Shown here: positions 20,017 through 29,074 of the stretch, one piece after another | Position numbering within the stretch: the first letter of the stretch is position 1 | Layout: the number at the start of each line of letters is the position of its first letter | Assembly (NCBI GenBank): GCA_965116435.1 | Contig: OZ220686.1 | Span: forward strand, 1,364,001 to 1,428,000 | Reading direction: 5' to 3' | From: VXPQ01 sp965116435 | GTDB taxonomy: Bacteria > Bacteroidota > Rhodothermia > Rhodothermales > VXPQ01 | DNA length: 64,000 nt | Position numbers and translations under genes: made by a program | The notes under the pieces: model-generated | Databases searched by the model: none | What the model was told of the DNA's origin: nothing | What the model saw: only the letters and a program-made list of their open reading frames with translations

Positions 20017-21642
20017 TCAATACCACCGTCGCCGACCCGATTCCACCGTCCAGAGCATGTAATCGCGCAGGCGGCAGGCCGTCCTATACTTGATGTAGGG
20101 GACCGTCACCGTGCCCGACGCCAGCTGGATTTCGAGGGTGGCCAGTTGCTTTCGGCGCTGAAAGGGAGACTGCTTCGCCTGCACACGCTGCACCTTGCGG
20201 AAAAGGAAGGCGTCCACCCGGTATCCAATCAGTCCTCGGCGGGCGGCCAGTCCCGCATCCACGCAGAGGACGGCGCGGCGTCGCCAACGCTGCCAGGCAA
20301 TAAGGAAGGACACGAAAAACCAACCGAGATACCAGGGACTCAGCACCTGACCCCACACAATCAGGGCCGCCGCAATGCGAGTGACAGAAAGTCCTCTATC
20401 CGGGAAGCTGTAAACGAGGGAGGCAATGACAAGAACACATGTCACAACCGCAAGCGGAATCAGCGCAATCCGCAGAAAGACCGCCCGAATGTACCACGGC
20501 GAAACGCGCACGAATCCTGGATTCGCCGGGCGCAACGACAACTCCTTCGCCTCGTCGCCGAAAACCTCGCGCCGCAACGCTTCCGTCATCGCACCGTTCA
20601 GGAGCGGGACATGCAAATTGGCGGCCAATTCCGCCTGCGAGGAGACGTTGCCGTCAGGCGTAGCCCCGGCTCCGGCGGTGAACGCCGAGAGCTTAACGCG
20701 GCGGAGCCAGCGCATGACCAGGTTCTGCGAAAGAGCAAGGCGCTGAACCCGCGCAACCTCAACCACGACTTCCTTTTGCGTAAAGAGCCCGCCGCGCGCG
20801 TGCAATGCCGTCCCTTTGCGCCAGAGGGTGAAATCGTGATAGCGAAGAAAAGCCCCGGCAAGGGAAGCCAAGGTGAAAACAATCGCGACGAGGAAGACAA
20901 ATCCAATAATGGCGGCGACAAGAACCCCGAAACCGCGGCCAACAAGCATGGATGCAATGCTCACCCCGGCGCTTTCCCACCACGATTCGTTGACCAATCC
21001 GCCAAACACGGCGGCAAGCAGGAATATCCGATAGTCGGCCAATCCAATGCGCACCATGTCCCCATTTTTTAGCCGAAGCAGCGTGCGTGAAGTGGGACCC
21101 TTCGGGTCGGTGGAAACGGAAGAAACGAGGTTGGCGGCGGCGTCAGGCGAGTGGCTGCGGCGGTCTCTCTCGACCCGTTCCCGGAGCCAGTCCGCCAGTT
21201 CGACGCTGATCGTGGGCAACAATCCCTCGGAACCGGAACTGCCAGACGTCTCAATCCGCACCGTAACGAGCCCGAACAAACGTTGCATCAGCGAACGCTC
21301 GACATGGATCGCCTGTACGCGGTCGAAAGGCAGGTCCAGCGCGGTTCGTTTGAAGAATCCCTGCCGGATCAGTATCCGGTCCTCTTCGAGCCGAAAGCGG
21401 AAGAACCAGTAGCGGACCAGCGACCGGATTCCAATCCCCACCAGCGCCAACAGGACCGCCAACACCCGCGACGACCCGCTCGAAAGGAAATCGAAACTGG
21501 AAAAAAGGACGGCGAACACCCCGAACGAGGTCGCCAGGTTGATGACGTTCCCGACAATCGACCGGATTGTGGCGCCAAAAAAGAAGGCAATAGCGAAAGG
21601 AGATATCCGCCTCCAGTCGCCAAATTCAGGCAGCATCGTCAC
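20017..21642 (-). CDS. Membrane protein with bacterial PH domains (YdbT-like, DUF304)
   Basis: A 541-residue protein with several pairs of membrane helices, each followed by a bPH2 (DUF304) beta-rich segment; one core reads RILIRQGFFKRTALDLPFDR, another near the C-terminus reads VDAFLFRKVQRVQAKQSPFQ. The architecture matches YdbT, whose role in the cell envelope is not established. It overlaps the upstream YdbS-like gene by 17 bases, so the two are co-translated. It closes the minus-strand unit; the candidate small RNA lies about 180 bases downstream. Confidence 0.82.
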   Translation of the reverse strand: MTMLPEFGDWRRISPFAIAFFFGATIRSIVGNVINLATSFGVFAVLFSSFDFLSSGSSRVLAVLLALVGIGIRSLVRYWFFRFRLEEDRILIRQGFFKRTALDLPFDRVQAIHVERSLMQRLFGLVTVRIETSGSSGSEGLLPTISVELADWLRERVERDRRSHSPDAAANLVSSVSTDPKGPTSRTLLRLKNGDMVRIGLADYRIFLLAAVFGGLVNESWWESAGVSIASMLVGRGFGVLVAAIIGFVFLVAIVFTLASLAGAFLRYHDFTLWRKGTALHARGGLFTQKEVVVEVARVQRLALSQNLVMRWLRRVKLSAFTAGAGATPDGNVSSQAELAANLHVPLLNGAMTEALRREVFGDEAKELSLRPANPGFVRVSPWYIRAVFLRIALIPLAVVTCVLVIASLVYSFPDRGLSVTRIAAALIVWGQVLSPWYLGWFFVSFLIAWQRWRRRAVLCVDAGLAARRGLIGYRVDAFLFRKVQRVQAKQSPFQRRKQLATLEIQLASGTVTVPYIKYRTACRLRDYMLWTVESGRRRWY

Positions 21643-22243
21643 CAGTTCGATCCGTCGCTTGGGTTTCGGTATTCAGTCCTTCTTCGTCCTCGATGCGCGC
21701 CGAAACGTAGGCCCGCAACCGTCCCGCCATCGCTTCCTCCAACCCCGAAATCTTCTGCGCGCCGCCACCCGCCGGAAAGACCGACAGACTGGCCAGTCCA
21801 AAGCGACGGTCCAGGGGAGTACTGTCGATCTGCGTATGTTGCACCCGGTTGAAGGGCACGGCCCACGCCGAACGCCAGAAGACCCCGGACCTGTACAAGA
21901 TATCCTTCTCGCGAATAGCGTACCCCCGGCGCGGCACCGAAACGATCGGCCAGAGCAATGCCCGCAATGAGAGCACCGCGTAGATCGTCCAGACAACGGA
22001 AAAGAGCCAGGGCGCGATCCGCAACAGCGCAGGAACGGCTCCACTCGCGACCACAAGGTGAACCGCCGCTCCGATTGCTCCGACGACAAGCATCCAGATC
22101 AGCGCGCCCACCTGCAACCGCCAAACATAACGCGGATGAAGGGGCGCCCACGCCACGCTTTCCGCTGCGGGGAGCGAATCCGGGGCAACCTCGAAATTGG
22201 CGAAGTCGCGGGAGTCGGTTTCTGTTGCCGGTCCTGTAGTCAT
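21626..22243 (-). CDS. Membrane protein with one PH domain (YdbS-like, DUF304)
   Basis: A 205-residue protein with two membrane helices (about 45-65 and 75-98) followed by a single bPH2 domain whose core is YAIREKDILYRSGVFWRSAW. It is the short partner of the YdbS/YdbT pair and overlaps it by 17 bases. The chosen ATG at 22243 begins MTTGPATETDSRDFAN, a soluble N-terminal tail. Function is unknown; an envelope role is likely from topology. Confidence 0.8.
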   Translation of the reverse strand: MTTGPATETDSRDFANFEVAPDSLPAAESVAWAPLHPRYVWRLQVGALIWMLVVGAIGAAVHLVVASGAVPALLRIAPWLFSVVWTIYAVLSLRALLWPIVSVPRRGYAIREKDILYRSGVFWRSAWAVPFNRVQHTQIDSTPLDRRFGLASLSVFPAGGGAQKISGLEEAMAGRLRAYVSARIEDEEGLNTETQATDRTGDDAA

Positions 22244-22729
22244 TCGTCAATCCATTCGCAACGACGGGGGCTTCGGCCGTATCAATCGCCGAAAAAGAGG
22301 GATTGGAAATGGTCCTGCAAAGAAAAAGCCCCGCGCTGCGCAAACAGGCGAAGCTTTTTCCATAGACGGGACGCGCCGAAGCCCGTCCCCAACCATGACC
22401 GACCTTATTAAATAATACGGCCGCTTCCGAAAGGCTCCCAAACCGCTGCCAAAAACGATGAATTCCGCCTTGCACAACGCGCCAGCATGCCCTTGCCTGC
22501 CCTAAAATCAGGGTAGGTTAAATTTTTTAGGCTCGAAAACGGGAAGGTTAAAAATATAAGGCAGGCGGCCTACAAGGCGATATTTCCGGCCCGCAGCGGA
22601 ACCGCGCTGACCGTACGGGGTGAATAATCGTACTTGGGACGGCCTGAGGGAGAGCCATTGAAGCGAACCAGGACCGCAACCCCATGTATGCGCCCCCATG
22701 GAACCAGGTAATCCCTTGCGAGGAAAACC
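22244..22729. other. Intergenic region with hairpin and direct repeats, no gene seen
   Basis: This 486-base stretch separates the minus-strand PH-domain pair from the plus-strand DUF1828 cassette. It holds an AAAAAGC/GCTTTTT hairpin (22324-22358, T-rich on the minus strand), a GACGGG/CCCGTC hairpin (22365-22387), and two direct repeats GGGTAGGTTAAA (22511) and GGGAAGGTTAAA (22541) exactly 30 bases apart. The latter sit within an outer GCCTGCC/GGCAGGC pair. These look like regulatory sites for the downstream cassette. No convincing reading frame was found. Confidence 0.4.
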
Positions 22730-23206
22730 ATGGATACGAAACTGTACACGGACGAAGAACTCGACGCGCTCCGCTCCATGCCAAAGCGGGTAACGAATCC
22801 AAGAGCACGGTGGCTGAGAAAGCCCAGGTTACGGCCAGTCTACAAACAGCGCACCTTCGAGGTATCCTCACAACAGGAGCCCACATCTCGTTTCTCAGTC
22901 TATCTGCGACAAAATCTCAGCGATCTATACGACTTCTCCTGTGGAATCACGTATCTTCCCGATAGCGGTTCGCCCCTCACGCTGGCGCGCTACAACGGCC
23001 CAAGCCATGTACACGGAGAAATTGCCTACCGTCCGCACATCCATCGCGCCTCGGTGCAAGCGATCGCGGACGGCAAAAAGCCCGAATCAAACGCAAAAGA
23101 AACCGACCGATTCGATACGCTTGAGGGCGCGCTCGCTTGCCTGATCCAGGACTTCAAGGTGCACGGAATCCAAGCCCTGCACGACCAACCCCGATTAGTG
23201 CTATGA
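22730..23206 (+). CDS. Uncharacterised protein, DUF6978-like, partner of DUF1828 gene
   Basis: The 158-residue soluble protein starts with an acidic segment (MDTKLYTDEELDALRSMPK). Its central part (FSVYLRQNLSDLYDFSCGI, then LARYNGPSHVH and HIHRAS) resembles the DUF6978 pattern as I remember it. The stop codon overlaps the next start (ATGA), so it is co-translated with the DUF1828 gene. Biochemical activity is unknown; the histidine-rich core could be catalytic. Confidence 0.6.
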   Translation: MDTKLYTDEELDALRSMPKRVTNPRARWLRKPRLRPVYKQRTFEVSSQQEPTSRFSVYLRQNLSDLYDFSCGITYLPDSGSPLTLARYNGPSHVHGEIAYRPHIHRASVQAIADGKKPESNAKETDRFDTLEGALACLIQDFKVHGIQALHDQPRLVL

Positions 23207-23991
23207 CGCTTGACCTGGACAAACTCCGCAAACTCTTGTGCGAGCGTCTTTGCGAAGACGTCAGAATCGCCCAGCGCCCGGACGATTCGGTCATGGTGCA
23301 CACGCACTTCCGGTTTCCCGACGGCGACCATTACCCGATCCATCTGTCGCCAGCGGGGCCGGGCGGGCTACGGCTGTCGGACAAGGGCCACACGCTGATG
23401 CACATTAGCTACGACCATGACGTCGATGGGTTCATGGACGGAACGCGGGGGATGCTGCTCGAACGTATTATGAACGAAAACGGACTGCAATGGGAGAAAG
23501 ATGGCGGCGCCTTGTGCCTGGATACATCACCCGAACAGTTGCCGGAAGCCATCTTCCGCTTCGGGCAAGCCCTGACCAACGTCTACGATTTGACGTTCCT
23601 TTCCCGACCCAATATCAGCTCCGCATTCTACGACGACCTCCACGACCTCCTCTCCGATCTGGTGGACGGGGACAGGATACAGCGGGATTATTATCCAGAA
23701 ATAAATAATGCGCAGGCGTACCCGGTAGACTACCGAATCGAGGGGAAAAACAATACTCCACTGTTCCTGTACGGCATACCCAGTCGGGACAAAGCGCGGT
23801 TGGCGACAATTATACTGTCGCACTTTCACCTGCTACGCATCTCTTTCGAGTCGATCCTCGTTTTTGAGGATCAACGGAATATTCCCAGGATGGACCTTGC
23901 CAGGCTTTCGGACGTCGGCGGAGACATGATCTCATCGCTGAACGCCCGCGACGATCTCAGCCGGAAAATTACGCAACGCATCGCGGCCTAA
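23203..23991 (+). CDS. DUF1828/DUF1829 domain protein
   Basis: The 262-residue protein begins MTLDLDKLRKLLCERLCEDV. The first 110 residues fit DUF1828 (LSPAGPGGLRLSDKGHTLMH is a recognisable core) and the C-terminal half fits DUF1829 (PLFLYGIPSRDKARLATIIL). The family is widespread on mobile and accessory DNA and has no established function. It overlaps the upstream gene by four bases; the ATP-binding AlbA_2 gene begins 31 bases downstream. Confidence 0.7.
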   Translation: MTLDLDKLRKLLCERLCEDVRIAQRPDDSVMVHTHFRFPDGDHYPIHLSPAGPGGLRLSDKGHTLMHISYDHDVDGFMDGTRGMLLERIMNENGLQWEKDGGALCLDTSPEQLPEAIFRFGQALTNVYDLTFLSRPNISSAFYDDLHDLLSDLVDGDRIQRDYYPEINNAQAYPVDYRIEGKNNTPLFLYGIPSRDKARLATIILSHFHLLRISFESILVFEDQRNIPRMDLARLSDVGGDMISSLNARDDLSRKITQRIAA

Positions 23992-24022
23992 ACACCCTCT
24001 GGACCACATAACTGGATTCGCC

Positions 24023-25768
24023 ATGCCCTGGGATAGCGATGCATTTCTGAAGCAACTTGAACTCGGAGAGGACAGCCGCGTCGAGTTCAAGGAAGTCACC
24101 TTCAGCGACAACGACCTTCACGTCCGCGCCCCGCATCGGAGCACCATCGCCGACGAGTTGAGCGCTTTGGGCAACACCATGGGGGGAACGCTATTGTTCA
24201 GCGTGTCCGACGCGGGCGACGTGCGATCAATGAACCGCAAGCAAATGGATACGCTGGAAGCCTTCGTTGGAGAAGTTTGTTCGGATAACATCCACCCCTC
24301 TTTGGCGTTCGTCACGCAACGTTTGGCCCTGCCGGATAACTCCTTTGTACTGGTTGTCGAAATCGAAAAAAGCCCGCTGGTCCATAAAAGTCCCGGAGGG
24401 TACCTGGCCCGGCAAGGAAGTTCCAAACGGGAACTGCCGGCAGAGGCGCTCAAGCGGCTGTTTCAGCAACGCGGGCGGTCTGGAATGCTTGGTCCTGACG
24501 AAGCGCTCGTGGATGGAACCGGTCTTAATACGCTCAACGAGTCTCTGGCGGATCGTTTTCTGAGTTCGCGCACTACCGAACCTCGAAGGACCCAGCTTGC
24601 AAAACTGGGGTTGGTGCGAGAGAACGACCACGACATACCCTGCGCCACGGTGGCGGGCGTATTGCTTTGCGCAGCACACCCGGAGAAGTACATACGCAAC
24701 GCAAAAATAGAAGCCGTTTGCTATCGCGGCTCCGTACTTGGCCAGGCGGATCAGCACGACGCCAAGTCCATTACCGGCCCGCTGGACAAGCAAATCCGCG
24801 ACGCAGTCGACTTCGTCCGGCTCAATACACGGGTTGCCGCGCGAAAAATTCCTGGGCGGATGGAAATTCCGCAATTCAGTCCGCGCGCCGTATTCGAGGC
24901 CATCGTCAATGCCGTGGTGCACCGCGACTATTCGATAGAAAATGCCAAAATACGGCTCTTCGTCTTTGACGACCGCCTGGAATTGTATTCGCCGGGCGCC
25001 TTGCCCAACACATTGTCTATCAAGGCCATGGCCAATCGACAGGCTACCCGTAACGAAACGCTGGCTTCCATCCTTCGCAGGCTTGACGTCGAGGATACCC
25101 CAGGCGCGGGAACCCGACAGTATTTTATGGAGCAACGCGGCGAAGGCGTTCCTGTCATCTACACAGAGACCCGGAGTTTGACAGGACGCGATCCGGACTA
25201 CGAATTGCTCGACGGCGCAGAATTGCGGCTAACAATCCCTTCCGCGCCGCCGCCGGTAAAAGGCGTCGAAGGCGAAATATCCGTTTTTGCGGACGGGCAT
25301 CCGCTTGCAGGCGTGCAAGTCGTTGCGCTGTACCCCAACAAAACCTGCATGGAGGAAAAAACCGATACGTTTGGCCGGGTTACATTTGGATTTCACTCGG
25401 AACTTCCCATCACCGTTTTCTGCGCAGCGCCCGGATACGCCGCCCATGTAAAGCAGGATTGGCGTCCACCGCAACCGCTCTCCGTGCAACTCGAACCGCT
25501 TCGGAAAGGCGGCTCCATCGTGTTCGCCGACAGGAGCGGACACCTGCCGAATTTGACCGGACGACTCAACCCGATCCTCGACGAGCACGACCGCATGTAT
25601 CTTCATGCAACAAAAGACATCTCCATCGACGAAGGCAAACAAAAACCGGTTCGCTTCAAACAGAATCAGCCGTTGCGACTGACAGACGTCCACGGAACCG
25701 AACGAATCGTGCGCATCGTGGAAATGATCGGAAACTCAGCGCTGCTGGAGTATGAAGCCTTGGGGTAA
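24023..25768 (+). CDS. AlbA_2 (Schlafen-type) and GHKL-ATPase protein with Ig-like tail
   Basis: A 581-residue protein. Residues 10-150 form an AlbA_2/Schlafen-like domain (ESVEFK-type start seen as DSRVEFKEVTF, and GNTMGGTLLFSV). Residues 270-380 include an ATPase-like segment with AIVNAVVHRDYS, as in putative transcriptional regulators with HATPase_c_4. About 410-500 looks like a carboxypeptidase-regulatory/Ig-like fold (VEGEISVFADGHPLAGVQVV), followed by a basic tail. Such proteins occur in accessory and defence regions; the Ig-like addition is unusual. It is probably co-transcribed with the DUF1828 cassette. Confidence 0.75.
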   Translation: MPWDSDAFLKQLELGEDSRVEFKEVTFSDNDLHVRAPHRSTIADELSALGNTMGGTLLFSVSDAGDVRSMNRKQMDTLEAFVGEVCSDNIHPSLAFVTQRLALPDNSFVLVVEIEKSPLVHKSPGGYLARQGSSKRELPAEALKRLFQQRGRSGMLGPDEALVDGTGLNTLNESLADRFLSSRTTEPRRTQLAKLGLVRENDHDIPCATVAGVLLCAAHPEKYIRNAKIEAVCYRGSVLGQADQHDAKSITGPLDKQIRDAVDFVRLNTRVAARKIPGRMEIPQFSPRAVFEAIVNAVVHRDYSIENAKIRLFVFDDRLELYSPGALPNTLSIKAMANRQATRNETLASILRRLDVEDTPGAGTRQYFMEQRGEGVPVIYTETRSLTGRDPDYELLDGAELRLTIPSAPPPVKGVEGEISVFADGHPLAGVQVVALYPNKTCMEEKTDTFGRVTFGFHSELPITVFCAAPGYAAHVKQDWRPPQPLSVQLEPLRKGGSIVFADRSGHLPNLTGRLNPILDEHDRMYLHATKDISIDEGKQKPVRFKQNQPLRLTDVHGTERIVRIVEMIGNSALLEYEALG

Positions 25769-25916
25769 AATTTTGGGCAGACAGGGAAAATTGGCGGGAA
25801 CAAGGCGCAACGCTACGCATTAAACGCTACAAAGATGTGTCTTGGGCCATCCGAAGCATACCTACCAGCACACGCGGAGAAATTTATCATACCTGAGCAA
25901 AAAAACAACGCCTGAT

Positions 25917-26708
25917 ATGAAATCGCCGTCCGTAAGCTTCAAAAACCCGCCGATCAACGAGGTTGTAGTATCCACATACTTCAACCCTTCGCTATCGGGC
26001 TTGCGGAGCGAGCACATTGGTCTTTTTTGGGGGAAAATAAAGCAGGATTTTCCTATTGTGAGCCAGCAGCCCCCCGTAGGAATTACATTGGATGTAAATC
26101 CTGAAGAACCATTTCCTATGCCCAGATATTGGCTAATCTCAGAGAATGATATTAATCTTATTCAAATTCAAAAAAATGCTTTTATGTTTAACTGGCGCCA
26201 CAGAAACGAAGAATACCCAAGGTTTCACAGAGATATAAAACCAACATTTGACAAATATTATGGCCTTTTCAATGGATTTATTCAAACAGAAACAAATATA
26301 GAAGATCTTACTATTGATCTTTGTGAACTTACCTATGTAAATACTGTGGAAAAATGTGAAGAATGGACTGGAATAATGGATACTAAAAAGATTATACCTT
26401 CATTGTCTATTTTGAACGTAGATGCAAGGTATCATGATCCTGTATCATTGAATTGTAACTACATATATCGTGTATCCAATGACATACAAATTAATGTTGG
26501 CATACGAAGCGCAGTCAATGCTCAAAATGAAGACATCCCTATATTGATATTCGAAATCAGAGCCAGTGGACGCCTTGGTCATATTAATAAATCAAGGGTC
26601 GATGAATGGTTTGATCGTGCCCATGATGCTATCATAAATTGCTTCTTGGATATCACAAGTCAGGATATTCAAAACAACCTTTGGCAGCGAATGGAGGATC
26701 TTCAATGA
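25917..26708 (+). CDS. TIGR04255 family protein
   Basis: The 263-residue protein has the family's diagnostic opening FKNPPINEVVVSTYFNPSL and the late segment LIFEIRASGR. TIGR04255 proteins are scattered across bacteria and have no known function. It is encoded in visibly A+T-rich DNA with different codon use from its neighbours, which points to recent acquisition. I chose ATG 25917 (MKSPSVSFKNPP); the open frame begins at 25842. Its last codons overlap the next gene (ATGA). Confidence 0.75.
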   Translation: MKSPSVSFKNPPINEVVVSTYFNPSLSGLRSEHIGLFWGKIKQDFPIVSQQPPVGITLDVNPEEPFPMPRYWLISENDINLIQIQKNAFMFNWRHRNEEYPRFHRDIKPTFDKYYGLFNGFIQTETNIEDLTIDLCELTYVNTVEKCEEWTGIMDTKKIIPSLSILNVDARYHDPVSLNCNYIYRVSNDIQINVGIRSAVNAQNEDIPILIFEIRASGRLGHINKSRVDEWFDRAHDAIINCFLDITSQDIQNNLWQRMEDLQ

Positions 26709-27358
26709 CACCGCAATCGAACAGTACAATTGAATCGATCTATCAAGTGCCTGTATCTTTGATAGACCTTGATTCCGTATCTACCTTTGATACAGATAGG
26801 AATTCAAACATTCCTGATTCATATAATATATTGTCTCGCCTTGCCAAAACATATGGTAATGAATCTTTATATCTGAATAATGACAACGTACAACCTAATG
26901 AAAAATATTTAGATATTCTTACCCACCAACATCATGTCAAATCGATTGATCTGAGAAGCCTATTACACAATGAAATAGTTAGCAACGATAATCAAATAAA
27001 AAAATTAAACCAAAAATATCAGACACGGATTCAAGAACTACATGGATATGCTATACTTGAAGGATTCAATATAAAAAAATCATCCCAAAAAGATTTCTGG
27101 TGCTTCATAAAATCAACTCGTTATATGCGCAAAGCATCATTATTTCTTATGGATAACGGAAATTTACGCACAGTATGGCGAGATAGCTATGGAAATCATA
27201 TTGGATTACAATTTCTCGGAAATGGACGGGGAGAATATGTTATCTTCAAACGACGTTCATCTAATAAAGATGTTGCGAGAGTCGCTGGAATCGATATATT
27301 GGATGGAATAAAAATTCAAATCCGTTCCTTTAATTTCAACATGATGGAGGATGTATGA
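26705..27358 (+). CDS. Uncharacterised middle protein of the TIGR04255 cassette
   Basis: The 217-residue protein is Asn/Ile/Lys-rich and has no signal peptide or membrane helix. I do not recognise a domain. A segment near residues 90-105 (NQIKKLNQKYQTRIQELHGY) could be a short coiled coil. It overlaps both neighbours by four bases (ATGA at each junction), so the three genes form a tight translational unit. Confidence 0.7.
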   Translation: MTPQSNSTIESIYQVPVSLIDLDSVSTFDTDRNSNIPDSYNILSRLAKTYGNESLYLNNDNVQPNEKYLDILTHQHHVKSIDLRSLLHNEIVSNDNQIKKLNQKYQTRIQELHGYAILEGFNIKKSSQKDFWCFIKSTRYMRKASLFLMDNGNLRTVWRDSYGNHIGLQFLGNGRGEYVIFKRRSSNKDVARVAGIDILDGIKIQIRSFNFNMMEDV

Positions 27359-27813
27359 ACAAAGACAGATCAAGTGCTAACGAACTGCCTGATGCAGATC
27401 ATGTAGTTCATTATGTAGGGCCAGCAAATTTTGAAGACGGCGTTGTGAATGGCGCCGTGTTTCAACCACGGAGCCAAGACATCGGCTTGTCTGTTAATTG
27501 GCTCGAATGTTTCAATAACCGTACAAAAATGGAGCAGTTGGCCGAGGTAAGACGCCTTTCTCGCCTTACCCTGAAAACAAGGGGATGCCTTGCAGAATTG
27601 AATGTTGGCGAAACAAAGCATCACATTAATAATGCTAAAATAGCAAAGATTAGCTTTGTCAAAAAGCCGCTACCTGCCACAAACGACTATGAAGCCGATC
27701 CATCACACAGTGAAATCATGGGCCTGCCTCCGAACGATTCCACTCAGGCTGCTCTTCTCGGTGATATGATCGCTGAGTGCATCAAAAATACTCACCCGGC
27801 AATATTAAAATAA
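27355..27813 (+). CDS. Conserved uncharacterised protein, last gene of the TIGR04255 cassette
   Basis: The 152-residue soluble protein has the pattern DADHVVHYVGPANFEDGVV followed by LSVNWLECF, which I recognise as a recurrent but unnamed family in bacterial genomes. No catalytic motif is obvious. It is the third gene of the A+T-rich cassette, with a four-base overlap upstream. A 188-base non-coding stretch follows before the NucS-like gene. Confidence 0.65.
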   Translation: MNKDRSSANELPDADHVVHYVGPANFEDGVVNGAVFQPRSQDIGLSVNWLECFNNRTKMEQLAEVRRLSRLTLKTRGCLAELNVGETKHHINNAKIAKISFVKKPLPATNDYEADPSHSEIMGLPPNDSTQAALLGDMIAECIKNTHPAILK

Positions 27814-28001
27814 CAATATGCTAAAGAGAAGGGATTGGGTTTTGTTGGACAGCGTTTCCGGAATTTTAAGGAGTATGATTGCGATCTTGTCTCAAGCCAA
27901 CCTGAGGTGGTCAAAGATAACCGGACCGTATTTCCGAGATTCAAAGTGCAGAATCCAAAACCGCAAGCAATAACCCATAAAACCCCTTCAATGAAGCCGA
28001 C

Positions 28002-29063
28002 ATGACAACGGACATTGACATCTGGAAAATTGACCGGGAATCCCGCACCGGGCCCAAACTCGACCATGCAAAACGCGTCGAGACAGAAGAAATGCTGGAA
28101 GACATTTTGACAGAGAACCCCGACGTATTAATGCGCGGACTGACACTGGTCGGCCGACAAGTTCCAGTCGCAACCGGATACATCGACCTACTGGGCATTG
28201 ACAACGAGGGTCGGCTGACGATATTCGAACTCAAGCGCGAAAAGCTAACGAGAAAAGCCGTGGCTCAGGTGCTGGATTACGGAAGTTACCTGGAAAGCCT
28301 GTCTGATTCGGAACTCGCAACACTCATTGCCGAGGAGTCCGGCAAGAACGGAATAGACAAAATTGAAGACTTCGAAGAATGGTACGAAAACCAGTGGGCC
28401 GGCCCCGTCAATCCCATCCAAATGGCGCTGGTCGGCCTTGGGGCCGACGCAAATGCCCGTCGAATGGTCGACTATCTGGCGGAGCGAGGCGTTGATATCG
28501 GAATTGTGACCTTTCATGGCTACGTCCACGACGACGACATACTATTGGCCCGTCACGCAGACCATCCGCCACCCGAACCCCCTCGTCCCATCTCGAAAAA
28601 GGAAGAAGTACATAACAAGGCCAACGAGTACGGAGTGGCGCATCTGTTGCAGGATGCAAGAAAATCGCTGGACTACAGTGTAAAATCGTATTACACGAAA
28701 TCCGGAATCACCTACTGCCAGCGGACGATCATATTGCCTGACAATGTGCATGTCCGTGCGTCGCATTTCATTACGATCAAGGAGCACGGAAAGATTCGGA
28801 TCACATTCCCACCCGGAACCGTCGATCTTTGCCATGAGCATTTCGAGCATCTGAAAAATGCACTCCCGTTCGAATCCGAACCAGCGATACATGTATACGC
28901 AACGCAACGCATTCGGAATCAATGGTTTTGCAATCTGGACAAGGAATCTTGGCGAAATCATAAGGAGCGCCTGATTGACTTTGTCCAGACCATGGAAAAA
29001 GCCTTCGCCGACAAATACAGACGTTCCATGTCCGAAGAAACCGACGAGACTGAAGCGAGCTAA
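28002..29063 (+). CDS. NucS-like PD-(D/E)XK nuclease domain protein (DUF91-type)
   Basis: A 353-residue protein. The N-terminal 130 residues carry a nuclease core: D62 in GYIDLLGID and E76-L-K78 in LTIFELKREK, preceded by the ETEEMLEDIL helix, as in NucS-type endonucleases. Residues 200-340 form a second region that looks like a DUF5655- or DUF4268-type partner (IRITFPPGTVDLCHEHFEHL), a guess from pattern only. It begins after a 188-base gap and sits 11 bases before the 875-residue gene, so the two are likely co-expressed. Probable role: nucleic-acid cleavage in defence. Confidence 0.75.
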   Translation: MTTDIDIWKIDRESRTGPKLDHAKRVETEEMLEDILTENPDVLMRGLTLVGRQVPVATGYIDLLGIDNEGRLTIFELKREKLTRKAVAQVLDYGSYLESLSDSELATLIAEESGKNGIDKIEDFEEWYENQWAGPVNPIQMALVGLGADANARRMVDYLAERGVDIGIVTFHGYVHDDDILLARHADHPPPEPPRPISKKEEVHNKANEYGVAHLLQDARKSLDYSVKSYYTKSGITYCQRTIILPDNVHVRASHFITIKEHGKIRITFPPGTVDLCHEHFEHLKNALPFESEPAIHVYATQRIRNQWFCNLDKESWRNHKERLIDFVQTMEKAFADKYRRSMSEETDETEAS

Positions 29064-29074
29064 GACTCTTAAAC

